From assembly GCF_002902905.1 (NCBI RefSeq), contig NZ_CP026124.1, positions 5,580,001 through 5,644,000 on the forward strand: a stretch of DNA of 64,000 bases. The letters run 5' to 3'. The position numbers and the translations under genes are program-made. Every line of letters starts with the position of its first letter. Within the stretch, counting starts at the first letter, position 1. Origin of the DNA: Achromobacter sp. AONIH1 (lineage in GTDB: Bacteria; Pseudomonadota; Gammaproteobacteria; Burkholderiales; Burkholderiaceae_B). This document shows, piece after piece, positions 1 to 7,944 of the stretch. The notes beneath the pieces were generated by a model. That model had not been told where the DNA came from, did no database searches, and saw only the letters and a program-made list of their open reading frames with translations.

Positions 1-300
1 GTGCTCGCGGGCCTGTTTGAAGTCGTCTGGGCCGTGGGCCTGAAATACACGCACGGATTCACCCGCCTCGTCCCCTCGCTCGTCACCGTGGCCTGCATGG
101 CCATCAGCTTCTGGCTGCTGGCCCTGGCCATGAAAACGCTGCCGCTGGGCACCGCCTATGCCATCTGGGTGGGCATCGGCACCATCGGCGCCTTCATCGC
201 CGGCATCGTGCTGTTCGGGGAATCCACCAGCTGGATGCGCATCGTCAGCGTGGGACTGATCGTGCTGGGGCTGGTCGGCCTGAAGCTGTCGTCGGCCTGA
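1..300 (+). CDS. sugE: SMR-family exporter SugE/Gdx, 5' end outside window
   Basis: Small multidrug resistance protein of the SugE/Gdx branch, whose family exports guanidinium and some quaternary ammonium compounds across the inner membrane. The visible part starts in the first transmembrane helix with the conserved stretch [17 protein letters not shown], including the Glu that carries the coupled protons. [10 protein letters not shown] and a C-terminal helix ending GLKLSS follow. Full-length relatives have about 105 residues and a few residues before this point, so the GTG at base 1 is probably an internal Val codon and the true start lies upstream of the window. The stop is at 298-300. A hairpin separates it from the convergent MOSC gene. 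Confidence 0.88.
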   Translation: MLAGLFEVVWAVGLKYTHGFTRLVPSLVTVACMAISFWLLALAMKTLPLGTAYAIWVGIGTIGAFIAGIVLFGESTSWMRIVSVGLIVLGLVGLKLSSA

Positions 301-324
301 CGCCAATCCGGTCCTGCCCCCCCA

Positions 325-346
325 CCCGGCGGCCATGTCCGCCGGG
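325..346. terminator. GC hairpin between convergent sugE and MOSC gene
   Basis: Perfect 8-bp stem (CCCGGCGG / CCGCCGGG) with a 6-nt loop in the 47-bp gap between two convergent stop codons. No T-run follows on either strand, so it may be a weak terminator or only a transcript-end stabiliser. Confidence 0.4.
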
Positions 347-347
347 C

Positions 348-1220
348 CTAGAAATCCAGTTCGATCCGCACCGCGTCGCCAACCTTCAGGCGCGCCTGCG
401 CCGGCGCGTCCAGGATGGCGTTCTGGCCGAACACCACGCCGATGTCCAGGTTACGGTAGGACGCCAGCGTGCGGCCCGGCTCGTCGAACTGCTGCGCGCT
501 GCGCTGGTCGATGTCCGGAATCGAGCAGCGGGTGCAGGGCTTGACGAAAGCCATGCGCACGTCCGCCGCCTCGATCAGCGCGGTGTGGTCCTCTTCGAAT
601 GCCTCCCAGTCCCCCTGCACCACGATATTGGGCCGGAACCGGTCCATCGGCACCTCGGCCGCGCCCTTCGCGCGCAGCCGGGCGTTCAGGTCGTCCAGCG
701 AGGCCTGGTTGGCCACCAGCAGCGGAAAGCCGTCGGCGAAACCGAAATGATGGGTGCCCGAGAAACGCTCGGACTCGTCCGGATGCGCATCCAGCCAGCG
801 CGACACCCAATCGGTCTTGGCCGGTCGGCGCGCGGCGGGATCGACCTTGTACAGGCGACAGGGCGTGCCCAGGAAATCCGAGAACCAGCGGCCGGCGGCG
901 GCGCTTTCGCGCAGCGCGGGCAGGCTGTCCTTCCAGACGGTGACGGTTTCGCTGCCCGCTTCCAGGCCGGAGCCGTCCAGCGCGATCAGCAGGTCGGCCA
1001 TGTCGGGCGCCGACACGCGCAGCGCGCCGTCGTCGATCGCGGTGCGGATGAGCGCCATGCGCGGCCACTGGCGCTGCGTCATGAACTGCCCGCTGCCGTC
1101 GATCAACATCCAGCGCCGGTCGTGCGCCAGCCCCGCGCGGTCGATAGGCGATTCGCTCAGATCGATGCCGGCGCAGGATTTGATGGGATAGATATGCAGG
1201 CTAAGGATACGGGCGGACAT
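348..1220 (-). CDS. MOSC domain-containing protein (YcbX-like)
   Basis: MOSC-family protein of about 290 residues. Relatives such as YcbX and mitochondrial mARC use a molybdenum cofactor to reduce N-hydroxylated compounds; that role here is inferred. The N-terminal beta-barrel region is recognisable from LSLHIYPIKSC. The C-terminal MOSC core carries the conserved Cys in KPCTRCSIPDID, followed by NIVVQGDWEAFEEDHTA-type segments. I chose the ATG at 1220 because homology begins there; an upstream in-frame ATG at 1256 would add 12 unrelated residues. It lies downstream of the ectoine operon on the same strand but beyond that operon's terminator, so it is probably transcribed separately. No 2Fe-2S ferredoxin tail is present. 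Confidence 0.85.
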   Translation of the reverse strand: MSARILSLHIYPIKSCAGIDLSESPIDRAGLAHDRRWMLIDGSGQFMTQRQWPRMALIRTAIDDGALRVSAPDMADLLIALDGSGLEAGSETVTVWKDSLPALRESAAAGRWFSDFLGTPCRLYKVDPAARRPAKTDWVSRWLDAHPDESERFSGTHHFGFADGFPLLVANQASLDDLNARLRAKGAAEVPMDRFRPNIVVQGDWEAFEEDHTALIEAADVRMAFVKPCTRCSIPDIDQRSAQQFDEPGRTLASYRNLDIGVVFGQNAILDAPAQARLKVGDAVRIELDF

Positions 1221-1268
1221 GGCGCGGATGGCGAGATGTGAAAGTCGCCAGAGCATAGCGGAAGGTCG

Positions 1269-1296
1269 AAAAAAAGCCCAGGCCGCGGCCTGGGCT
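1269..1296 (-). terminator. Rho-independent terminator of the ectoine operon
   Basis: Perfect 9-bp stem (AGCCCAGGC / GCCTGGGCT) with a CGCG loop. Read on the minus strand it is followed immediately by seven T residues. It sits about 60 bp past the ectD stop, as expected for the operon end. Confidence 0.88.
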
Positions 1297-1355
1297 GCGC
1301 GCGCCGGCGCTCCACGTAGGGGATGCTGGCGCGCCGATCGCGGTGCAATCCTGCC

Positions 1356-2282
1356 TCAAGCGCCGACCAGTTTGAGCGCGTCCAGCGGCGTGACCGCCTT
1401 GAAGGCCTTGCGCGTGGCGATGTGCTCGGGCCTTGGCGTCAGGCCGTACTTCGGCGGACCCAGCGTGTTCTCCATGCTGTTGTAGACCATGAATACGTTG
1501 GCGCGCGGCCAGGGCGAGATGTTGCTGTTGGAGCCATGCATGGTGTTGCAATCGAAGAACACCACCGATCCGGCCTTGGCCGTCATGGCCTGGATGCCGC
1601 CCTGCTCCACCAGCAGCTGCAGGCTGACCGGATCCGGCACGCCGTACTCCTGCTTCTTGAGCGACTGCTTGTAGTGCTCGTTGGGCGTCTGGCCGACGCA
1701 GGAAATGAACTGCCGGTGCGAACCCGGCACCAGCATCAACGGGCCGTTGTTGGCGTTGTTGTCGGTCAGCAGCACCGAGCAGCTCAGCGCCCGCATGGCG
1801 GGCATGCCGTCCTCGACGTGCCAGGTCTCGAAGTCCGAATGCCAATAGAACTCCTTGCCCTTGAAGCCCGGCTTCATGTTGGCGCGCGACTGGTGCACGT
1901 ACACCTCGGACCCGAGGATCTGGCGCGCCACGTTGACCAGGCGCGGATCGCGCGTCAGGCGGGCCAGCACGGGGTTGAGCACATGCACCATGAAGATCGA
2001 GCGCACGGCGTTGCTGCCCGGCTCGGTGATGGCCTCTTCGCGCCGCATGATGGACGGGTCGCGCGTCATGCGCTCGACCTCGGCCGCCAGGGCGCGGACC
2101 TCGCCGGGCGACAGCAGATCTTCCAGCAGCAGGAAGCCGTCGCGTTCGTACCGTTCCAGTTGCGCGGCATCCAGGGCATCGGCGTAAAGGCCGTCGCCGT
2201 GGACCACCGGATCCTGGCGGGAAATGATGGCGGAACCGCGATCCGTACGCGAGGCGTACGGATCTTGCGCAGGTGAAATCAT
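1356..2282 (-). CDS. ectD: Ectoine 5-hydroxylase EctD
   Basis: Non-haem Fe(II)/2-oxoglutarate dioxygenase that hydroxylates ectoine to 5-hydroxyectoine in the cytoplasm. The 308 residues match the family's usual length. The iron-binding facial triad is visible as His148 and Asp150 (in FYWHSDFETWH) and His249 (in CNTMHGSNSN). The family signature around QSRANMKPGFKGKEFYWHSD is intact. The start at 2282 is supported by a strong Shine-Dalgarno sequence (AAGGAGG) 5-6 nt upstream; the longer open frame to 2423 overlaps ectC and lacks similarity. It is the last gene of ectRABCD, 14 bp after ectC, and directly precedes the terminator. High confidence. Confidence 0.95.
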   Translation of the reverse strand: MISPAQDPYASRTDRGSAIISRQDPVVHGDGLYADALDAAQLERYERDGFLLLEDLLSPGEVRALAAEVERMTRDPSIMRREEAITEPGSNAVRSIFMVHVLNPVLARLTRDPRLVNVARQILGSEVYVHQSRANMKPGFKGKEFYWHSDFETWHVEDGMPAMRALSCSVLLTDNNANNGPLMLVPGSHRQFISCVGQTPNEHYKQSLKKQEYGVPDPVSLQLLVEQGGIQAMTAKAGSVVFFDCNTMHGSNSNISPWPRANVFMVYNSMENTLGPPKYGLTPRPEHIATRKAFKAVTPLDALKLVGA

Positions 2283-2296
2283 GTTCGCCTCCTTGT

Positions 2297-2707
2297 TCAG
2301 GCCGCGACCGCGTCGGCGCCCGCCTCGGGCAACGCATAGACGCCGTCCTTGTCGTGCACCTCCTGACCGGTCAGCGGCGGATTGAATACGCAGATGACGC
2401 GCAGCGGCTCCTTGCCGCCGCACAGCCAGTGCTCGTCATGCTCGTTCAGGGCATAGACCACGCCCGGTTCGAGCGCGTAGGTCTTGCCGTCGGCGATGGT
2501 CTGGATCGAGCCGTCGCCCTCGACGCACCAGACCGCTTCCAGGTGGTTCTTGTAGTGGATGTGCGTGCGGCCGCCCGGGAAGATCGTGGTTTCATGGAAG
2601 GAAAATCCCATGCCGTCCTTTTTCAGCAGCACGCGGCGGCTGACCCAGGTGTCCGTGCGGACTTCGTCCGCCGTTCCGATCACGTCCTTGACATTGCGTA
2701 CGATCAT
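2297..2707 (-). CDS. ectC: L-ectoine synthase EctC
   Basis: Cupin-fold enzyme that cyclises N-gamma-acetyl-diaminobutyrate to ectoine, the last step of ectoine synthesis. The 136 residues start MIVRNVKDVIGTADEV and carry the family core GGRTHIHYKNHLEAVWCVEGDG (His, Tyr and Glu around the metal/substrate site) and HDEHWLCGG near the second cupin motif. Length and sequence match EctC closely. Its ATG overlaps the ectB stop by 4 nt (ATGA), so translation is probably coupled. Confidence 0.96.
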   Translation of the reverse strand: MIVRNVKDVIGTADEVRTDTWVSRRVLLKKDGMGFSFHETTIFPGGRTHIHYKNHLEAVWCVEGDGSIQTIADGKTYALEPGVVYALNEHDEHWLCGGKEPLRVICVFNPPLTGQEVHDKDGVYALPEAGADAVAA

Positions 2708-4014
2708 CCGCGTTTACCTCCAAATTTCAGAATGCGGGCGGACTGCCCGTCTTCGTCGGCCAGCGCCTCGGACACGCTGGCCTCGATCACTTCCAGGCCG
2801 CGCATCAGCAGGCCTTCCTCGATGGTGAGCGCGGGCAACAGCTTGAGCACTTCGTCGTGCGCGCCCGAGGTCTCGATGACGACGCCCTTGCCGAAGGCGC
2901 GCTTGGCGATACGGTTGGCCAGCGCCGGCGAGGCGTTGGACACCAGCCCCTGGATCAGGCCGCGGCCGCGCACCGACAGGCCGGCATTGGGAAAGCTGTG
3001 CACCAGGTTTTCCAGCCAGTCGCGCACCAGGCTTTCCTTGCGCTGGATCTCGGCGCTGAAGGCAGCGTTGGTCCAATAGGTTTCCAGCGCCTGCGTGGCG
3101 GTGACGAAGGCCAGGTTGTTGCCTCGGAACGTGCCGCTGTGGGCGCCCGGTTTCCAGACGTCCAGCTCGGGTTTCATCAGCACCAGCGACATGGGCAGCC
3201 CGAAACCCGACAGCGACTTCGACAGCGTGATGATGTCCGGCCGGATGCCGGCGGCCTCGAAGCTGAAGAAGGTGCCGGTGCGGCCGCAGCCGACCTGGAT
3301 GTCGTCCACGATCAACAGCATGTCGTGCCGCTGGCAGAGCTTGGCCAGCTCTTTGAGCCAGCGCAGCGTGGCGACGTTCACGCCGCCCTCGCCCTGCACG
3401 GTCTCGACGATCACGGCGGCCGGCTTGTCCAGGCCGCTGCTGGGGTCATCCAGCATGCGCTCAAGATAGGCCATGGTGTCCACGTCGGGACCGAAGTAGC
3501 CGTCATACGGCATGAAGCTGGTGTTGGCCAGCGCGTAGCCCGCCGCGTCGCGGAACTTCATGTTCGCGGTCGCCGCCAGCGAACCGCCGCTCACGCCGTG
3601 AAAGCCGTGCGTGAACGACACCACATTGGGGCGGCCCTTGACCTGGCGCGCGATCTTCAGCGCCGCCTCGACCGCGTTGGTGCCGGTGGGTCCGGTGAAC
3701 TGCAAGGTGTATTGCCAGTTGCGCGGCTTGAGCAGCACGCGGTCCACGGTTTCCAGGAACGCCTTCTTGGCGCTGGTGGCCATGTCCAGGCCGTGCACCA
3801 CGCCATCGGCGCGCACGTAGTCCAGCAGCTTTTCCTTGAGGACAGGATTGTTGTGGCCATAGTTCAGCGTGCCGGCGCCGCTGAAGAAGTCTATGTACTC
3901 GGTTCCCTCCTCGTCGATCAGCGTCGAGCCCCTGGCCTGGCTGAATATCACGGGGAACGACCGGATGTAGCCCCTTACTTCCGACTCCATCCGGTCAAAG
4001 ATTTTCAAGTCCAT
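2704..4014 (-). CDS. ectB: Diaminobutyrate--2-oxoglutarate aminotransferase EctB
   Basis: PLP-dependent class III aminotransferase that converts aspartate-4-semialdehyde plus glutamate to L-2,4-diaminobutyrate, the committed step of ectoine synthesis. The 436-residue protein starts MDLKIFDRMESEVRGY, which is characteristic of EctB. It contains FFSGAGTLNYGHNNP, the cofactor Asp in LLIVDDIQVGCGRTG, and the Schiff-base Lys in ITLSKSLSGFGLPMS. The ATG at 4014 is chosen over an upstream in-frame extension to 4131 because homology starts there and a purine-rich AGGGAGGA lies just upstream. About 120 bp separate it from ectA and it overlaps ectC by 4 nt. Confidence 0.96.
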   Translation of the reverse strand: MDLKIFDRMESEVRGYIRSFPVIFSQARGSTLIDEEGTEYIDFFSGAGTLNYGHNNPVLKEKLLDYVRADGVVHGLDMATSAKKAFLETVDRVLLKPRNWQYTLQFTGPTGTNAVEAALKIARQVKGRPNVVSFTHGFHGVSGGSLAATANMKFRDAAGYALANTSFMPYDGYFGPDVDTMAYLERMLDDPSSGLDKPAAVIVETVQGEGGVNVATLRWLKELAKLCQRHDMLLIVDDIQVGCGRTGTFFSFEAAGIRPDIITLSKSLSGFGLPMSLVLMKPELDVWKPGAHSGTFRGNNLAFVTATQALETYWTNAAFSAEIQRKESLVRDWLENLVHSFPNAGLSVRGRGLIQGLVSNASPALANRIAKRAFGKGVVIETSGAHDEVLKLLPALTIEEGLLMRGLEVIEASVSEALADEDGQSARILKFGGKRG

Positions 4015-4135
4015 GTGATCAATCCTCCCTTTCAGATCATGAGTTGACAGACGGCCTGCTCCCGCCCGGCCACGCCTCGCGGCGGCCGGACCGTCAGCAC
4101 CATCCCGGTTATGGCAGGGCGCCCGCCCCACCCGC

Positions 4136-4696
4136 CTACGGGGCGGGCAAGGTGAACGGGCCTATCCTCAACAACATCTCGTCGTCATGGTCCGCGCCGC
4201 CGAACAGTTGCCGGTCGAAGAACGGCTGCTCGCTGACGTGGGCGCCCAGCTCCGCGGCGAGGCCGGCGAAGCTGCGGCGCGAAGCCTGGTTGTCAGGCCC
4301 CACCGTGGTTTCGAGATGACGAACATGCTCCAGCCCCTTGCGCCGCAAGAGTTCTCTGAGCATGGCGCGGCCTAACCGATGGCCGCGTGCGCGGGCGTGC
4401 ACCGCGACCTGCCAGACGAACAGGACGTCGGGCCGGTCGGGCAGCACATAAGCGGAGATAAAACCGTCGATGCGTCCTCCGGCGCTTTCGGCCAGGACGC
4501 AGGTGTCGCTGAAATGCTCAGCCAGGAGCAAGTACGCGTAGAGGGAATTGAGGTCGAGCGGCGGGCACTCGGAGATGAGGCGGTGCAGGGCGGCGCCGTC
4601 CTTGCGGCTGGGCGGGCGCATCTGCTGCGTCCCGCCGCAAGCCGCCGGCGCCACGGCACTTGAGAGGATGGGGGTTTCCTGTGCGGTATCGATCAT
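4136..4696 (-). CDS. ectA: L-2,4-diaminobutyrate acetyltransferase EctA
   Basis: GNAT acetyltransferase that acetylates diaminobutyrate on the gamma-amino group with acetyl-CoA. The 186 residues include the EctA signature [19 protein letters not shown] and the acetyl-CoA-binding segment [20 protein letters not shown], followed by [15 protein letters not shown]. The ATG overlaps the ectR stop by 4 nt (ATGA), so regulator and first enzyme are probably translationally coupled. The N-terminal 25 residues are variable, as usual in this family. Confidence 0.95.
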   Translation of the reverse strand: MIDTAQETPILSSAVAPAACGGTQQMRPPSRKDGAALHRLISECPPLDLNSLYAYLLLAEHFSDTCVLAESAGGRIDGFISAYVLPDRPDVLFVWQVAVHARARGHRLGRAMLRELLRRKGLEHVRHLETTVGPDNQASRRSFAGLAAELGAHVSEQPFFDRQLFGGADHDDEMLLRIGPFTLPAP

Positions 4697-5244
4697 ACGA
4701 CCAGCCCCGATTCGGGAGGCGCGCCGCCGGTGGGCACCTCGAGGATGGGAGAAGCAGGATCGGCGTGCGGCTCGGCGGCGGCCGCGTGCCCGTCCTGCTC
4801 CATCAAGGCCACGATGCGCTCCAGCGACAGCGTGATGGTGGCCTGCTCCAGTTCCGGCAACGCGTTCAGCGCGTCCGCCAGGTGTTTCTGCAGCGGCGAC
4901 GGCGCATCCTTGGCCAGTGCGCGTCCGGCTTCGGTCGCGGTGACGAACACGATGCGGCGGTCTTCACGGCCGCGCTCGCGCCGGATCAGCCCCTTGTCCT
5001 CCAGGCGGTCCAGGATTCCGACCACGGTGCTGGGACTGACGTGGATCTCGCGGCTGATCGCCGTGGCCGTCAGCGGCCCGTTGGCGATGACGGTGCGCAG
5101 GCACATGAGCTGCGGCGCGGTGATGTGGCTCACCGCCGACAGCTGCCGCGAATGCAGGGCGATCGAGCGCGTGATGCGGCGCAAGGCCCGCAGGATGCGC
5201 AGGTCGTACTGCTGCGAGGGATCGGTTACGGTCTGTTTATTCAT
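4693..5244 (-). CDS. ectR: MarR-family regulator EctR of the ectoine operon
   Basis: Winged-helix MarR-type regulator of 183 residues; EctR proteins of this kind repress ect operons in halotolerant bacteria. The HTH and wing are visible around [57 protein letters not shown]. The C-terminal roughly 40 residues are Ala/Pro-rich and unlike the core. Unlike arrangements where ectR is a separate unit, here it is the first gene of the operon, with an ATGA overlap to ectA. The promoter and two inverted-repeat candidates lie immediately upstream, one overlapping the expected transcription start, which suggests autoregulation of the whole operon. Confidence 0.88.
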   Translation of the reverse strand: MNKQTVTDPSQQYDLRILRALRRITRSIALHSRQLSAVSHITAPQLMCLRTVIANGPLTATAISREIHVSPSTVVGILDRLEDKGLIRRERGREDRRIVFVTATEAGRALAKDAPSPLQKHLADALNALPELEQATITLSLERIVALMEQDGHAAAAEPHADPASPILEVPTGGAPPESGLVV

Positions 5245-5245
5245 G

Positions 5246-5261
5246 ACTGAATCAGTTCAGT
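5246..5261. promoter_or_regulatory. Inverted repeat at the ectR start (candidate EctR operator)
   Basis: Perfect 6-bp inverted repeat ACTGAA-TCAG-TTCAGT just upstream of the ectR start codon. A second, weaker repeat (TTG-N9-CAA at 5266-5280) overlaps the predicted transcription start. Either could be the operator; binding is inferred. Confidence 0.45.
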
Positions 5262-5280
5262 TAAATTGATTTCTGTACAA

Positions 5281-5309
5281 ATGATATGAGCGCAATTCTC
5301 CTCTGTCAA
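5281..5309 (-). promoter_or_regulatory. Sigma70 promoter of ectRABCD
   Basis: On the minus strand: a perfect -35 TTGACA (5304-5309), a 17-bp spacer and -10 TATCAT (5281-5286, 5 of 6 consensus). The predicted start is near 5274, giving a leader of about 30 nt before the ectR ATG at 5244. It is the strongest sigma70-like match I found in the window. Confidence 0.8.
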
Positions 5310-5451
5310 ACCTGAGCCCGGCGGATTTTGTAATCAAATCCATGTACCCCGCCCGCCCTCTGCCCCGGCGTTTCCCGCGACGACAGCCGTTACATTCATT
5401 CAGAAAATCCGCCGTGACCGGCTCGCGCGCTCGTTCTTGCCCAGCCCATAT

Positions 5452-5465
5452 AAAACAATTGTTTT
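5452..5465. promoter_or_regulatory. Perfect 14-bp palindrome AAAACAATTGTTTT upstream of the rpiR-like gene
   Basis: A perfect palindrome in an AT-rich patch of an otherwise GC-rich region, 49 bp before the RpiR-type start codon. A TTTGTTTTAT half-like copy follows at about 5488-5497. Dimeric HTH regulators bind such sites, so it is a candidate operator for the adjacent regulator. Confidence 0.5.
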
Positions 5466-5513
5466 TTCAATAAAGACAGAAGTATCATTTGTTTTATATC
5501 GAGTCCCACGTCC

Positions 5514-6446
5514 ATGACCTCCACGCTCCAGGACCGCCTGCGCGACATGCTGCCCGGCCTGCCCGCCGAACTCCAGCGGGCGGCACGCTGGGCGCTGGAC
5601 AATCCGGCCGAGGTCGGCCTGTGGTCCATGCGGCGCCAGGCCCAGGCCGTGGGCGTGGCGCCCGCCACCATGCTGCGCATGGCGCGCGCCGCCGGCTGCG
5701 ACACCTATGAGGCCTTCCGCGCGCCCTTCCAGCGCGCGCTGACCCAAGGCATGGAAGCGGGCTGGCGCGACCGCGCCGCGCGCCTGCAGGCCCGGCGCGC
5801 CGAAACGCCCGCTGTGGACGCGCGCGCCGCCCTCACCCGCTGGCAGACCGCCGCACTGGAATCCATCGGCGCCGTCAACGCCGACTCCGCCTTCGACGAA
5901 GCCGCCGCCACGCTGCTGGCCGCCCGCCAGGCCGGCTTCCTGGGCACGCGCTCGGCCTTCGGCATCGCCTTCCAGATGCGCTATGCCTACCAGATGCTGT
6001 GCCGCAACGGCATGCTGATCGGCGGCCTGGGCGGCGCCTCCTCCGACGAGGCCGATACCCTGGGCCAGGGCGACGCGCTGGTGGTGGTGACGCAGGCGCC
6101 CTACGCGGCGGCCACGCTCGAACTGGCGCGGTCGGCGGCCGAGCGCGGCGCGGCCGTGATCGCGCTGACCGACGCCCCCACCAGCCCGATCCTTCCGTTC
6201 GCCCGCCATGTCCTGCGCTTCGCGCGGCCCGAGGATGCGCCCGGCGACACGGGCGGACCCGCTTCGTTCTTCCACAGCACGGCGGGCCTGCTCGGCCTGG
6301 CCGAGCACCTGATCGCGCGCGTCGCCGTCCTGGGCGGCGACGGCGTATTGCAACGGCTGTCCGAAATCGAATCGCGCCAGCGCGCCGATGGCGTGTATTG
6401 GCCCGAAACGCCTGGCCGCCCAGCCCCCTCCCGCGCGCGGCGCTGA
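5514..6446 (+). CDS. MurR/RpiR-family transcriptional regulator with SIS domain
   Basis: 310-residue regulator with an N-terminal RpiR-type HTH (about residues 1-80: LPGLPAELQRAARWALDNPAEVGLWSMRRQ, then VAPATMLRMARAAGCDTYEAF). The SIS-type phosphosugar-binding fold follows at about residues 125-260 (FLGTRSAFGIAFQMRYAYQM, GDALVVVTQAPYAAATLELARSAAERGAAVIALTD). The effector is unknown; SIS domains usually sense sugar phosphates, but relatives beside aminotransferases sense other metabolites. The class III aminotransferase gene starts 37 bp downstream on the same strand, so the two probably form a unit. A perfect AT-rich palindrome lies upstream. Confidence 0.88.
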   Translation: MTSTLQDRLRDMLPGLPAELQRAARWALDNPAEVGLWSMRRQAQAVGVAPATMLRMARAAGCDTYEAFRAPFQRALTQGMEAGWRDRAARLQARRAETPAVDARAALTRWQTAALESIGAVNADSAFDEAAATLLAARQAGFLGTRSAFGIAFQMRYAYQMLCRNGMLIGGLGGASSDEADTLGQGDALVVVTQAPYAAATLELARSAAERGAAVIALTDAPTSPILPFARHVLRFARPEDAPGDTGGPASFFHSTAGLLGLAEHLIARVAVLGGDGVLQRLSEIESRQRADGVYWPETPGRPAPSRARR

Positions 6447-6483
6447 ATCCGCCGCGCGCCTAACCTTGTCCGGAACCTGCGTC

Positions 6484-7824
6484 ATGACCCGCTCCCGAGT
6501 TTTCCATCGCTCCCTGCGCGCCACGCCCCCCGTCGCCGTGCGCGGCCAGGGCGCCTGGCTGTACGACCAATCCGGCCGCGCCTACCTGGACGGCTCGGGC
6601 GGCGCGGCGGTGTCCTGCCTGGGACACAACCACCCCGACGTGTTGGCCGCCATGCACGCGCAGATCGACGCGCTGGCCTACGCGCACACCAGCTTCTTCA
6701 CCACCGAGGCCGCCGAATCGCTGGCCGCCATGCTGGTCGAGGACGCCCCCGCCGGCACGTCACACGCCTATTTCGTCTCCGGCGGCTCCGAGGCCATCGA
6801 GGCCGCGCTGAAGATGGCGCGGCAGTACTACGTGGAAATCGGGCAGCCCGGCCGCCGCCACATCGTCGCGCGCCGCCAGAGCTATCACGGCAACACGCTG
6901 GGCGCGCTGGCCGTCGGCGGCAACGCCTGGCGGCGGGCGCAGTTCGCCCCCTTGCTGATCGAGGTCGAGCATGTCTCGCCCTGCTACGCCTACCGCGACC
7001 AGCGCGAGGGCGAAAGCGAGGAGCAATACGCGGCGCGGCTGGCCGACGAATTGGAACAGACCTTCCAGCGGCTGGGACCGGACAGCGTCATGGCCTTCGT
7101 GGCCGAGCCGGTGGTCGGCGCCACCTTGGGCGCGGTCACGGCCGTGTCCACGTATTTCCGCCGCGTCCGCGAAGTCTGCGACCGCCATGGCGTGCTGCTG
7201 ATCGCCGATGAGGTCATGTGCGGCATGGGACGCAGCGGCACGCTGTACGCGGTGGAACAGGAAGGCGTCACGCCCGACCTCATCACCATCGCCAAGGGCC
7301 TGGGCGGCGGCTACCAGCCTATCGGCGCGGTCATGGCGCAGGAGCGCATCGTGCGCGCCATCGAACAGGGCTCGGGCTTCTTCCAGCATGGCCACACCTA
7401 TCTGGGCCACGCCACCGCCTGCGCCGCCGCGCTGGCAGTGCAGCAGGTCATCCGCCGCGACGGCCTGCTCGAGCGCGTGCGCGCGCAAGGCGCCGGATTG
7501 CGCCAGCGCCTGGAACGCGCGTTCGGCGATCATCCGCATGTGGGCGATATCCGCGGCCGGGGCCTGTTCATGGGCCTGGAGCTGGTCACCGACCGCGCCA
7601 GCAAGCAGACCTTCGATCCCGCGCTGTCGCTGCATGCCCGCGTCAAGCGCGAGGCCATGGCGCGCGGCCTGATGGTCTATCCGATGGGCGGCACCATCGA
7701 CGGACGCCATGGCGACCATGTATTGCTGGCCCCGCCCTTCATCGTCTCGGACGACGAGCTCGACCAGCTGACGGAGCGCCTGGCCGGGGCGATCCACGCC
7801 GCCATCGCACAGGCGCGCGGCTGA
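6484..7824 (+). CDS. Class III (PLP-dependent) aminotransferase, aspartate aminotransferase family
   Basis: 446-residue fold-type I aminotransferase of class III. Visible features are the GGSEAIEAALKMARQYY segment, SYHGNTLG, the cofactor Asp242 in LLIADEVMCGMGRSG, and the Schiff-base Lys271 in ITIAKGLGGGYQPIGAV. FQHGHTYLGHATACAAAL also belongs to the group that includes omega-amino acid transaminases and the diaminobutyrate transaminase DoeD of ectoine degradation. Substrate cannot be read from sequence. The neighbouring ectoine operon makes a diaminobutyrate-linked role possible, but no doeA/doeB-type hydrolase is in the window. ATG 6484 is chosen because the frame upstream overlaps the regulator's 3' end. 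Confidence 0.87.
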   Translation: MTRSRVFHRSLRATPPVAVRGQGAWLYDQSGRAYLDGSGGAAVSCLGHNHPDVLAAMHAQIDALAYAHTSFFTTEAAESLAAMLVEDAPAGTSHAYFVSGGSEAIEAALKMARQYYVEIGQPGRRHIVARRQSYHGNTLGALAVGGNAWRRAQFAPLLIEVEHVSPCYAYRDQREGESEEQYAARLADELEQTFQRLGPDSVMAFVAEPVVGATLGAVTAVSTYFRRVREVCDRHGVLLIADEVMCGMGRSGTLYAVEQEGVTPDLITIAKGLGGGYQPIGAVMAQERIVRAIEQGSGFFQHGHTYLGHATACAAALAVQQVIRRDGLLERVRAQGAGLRQRLERAFGDHPHVGDIRGRGLFMGLELVTDRASKQTFDPALSLHARVKREAMARGLMVYPMGGTIDGRHGDHVLLAPPFIVSDDELDQLTERLAGAIHAAIAQARG

Positions 7825-7888
7825 GCGCGAGCGTCCGCGGCGAATCCAGCCACGGGCACGCCTGGCCGGCAGGCCCGGCGGCAGCGGC

Positions 7889-7919
7889 AAAGAAGCGGGG
7901 CGCCATCCCGGCGCCCCGC
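7889..7919 (-). terminator. Terminator-like hairpin between aminotransferase and DUF418 gene
   Basis: Perfect 10-bp stem (GCGGGGCGCC / GGCGCCCCGC) with a 5-nt loop. On the minus strand it is followed by TTCTTT, so it best suits the TetR-DUF418 transcript. It could act in both directions, since the genes converge. Confidence 0.6.
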
Positions 7920-7944
7920 CAGCCCTCGTCGTTACGTCCGCCGC

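Noticed and set aside
5400..6524. Minus-strand 374-codon frame opposite the RpiR gene
   Set aside because: Composition is Gly/Ala/Arg-rich with no domain, and it is the shadow of a clear SIS-domain regulator.
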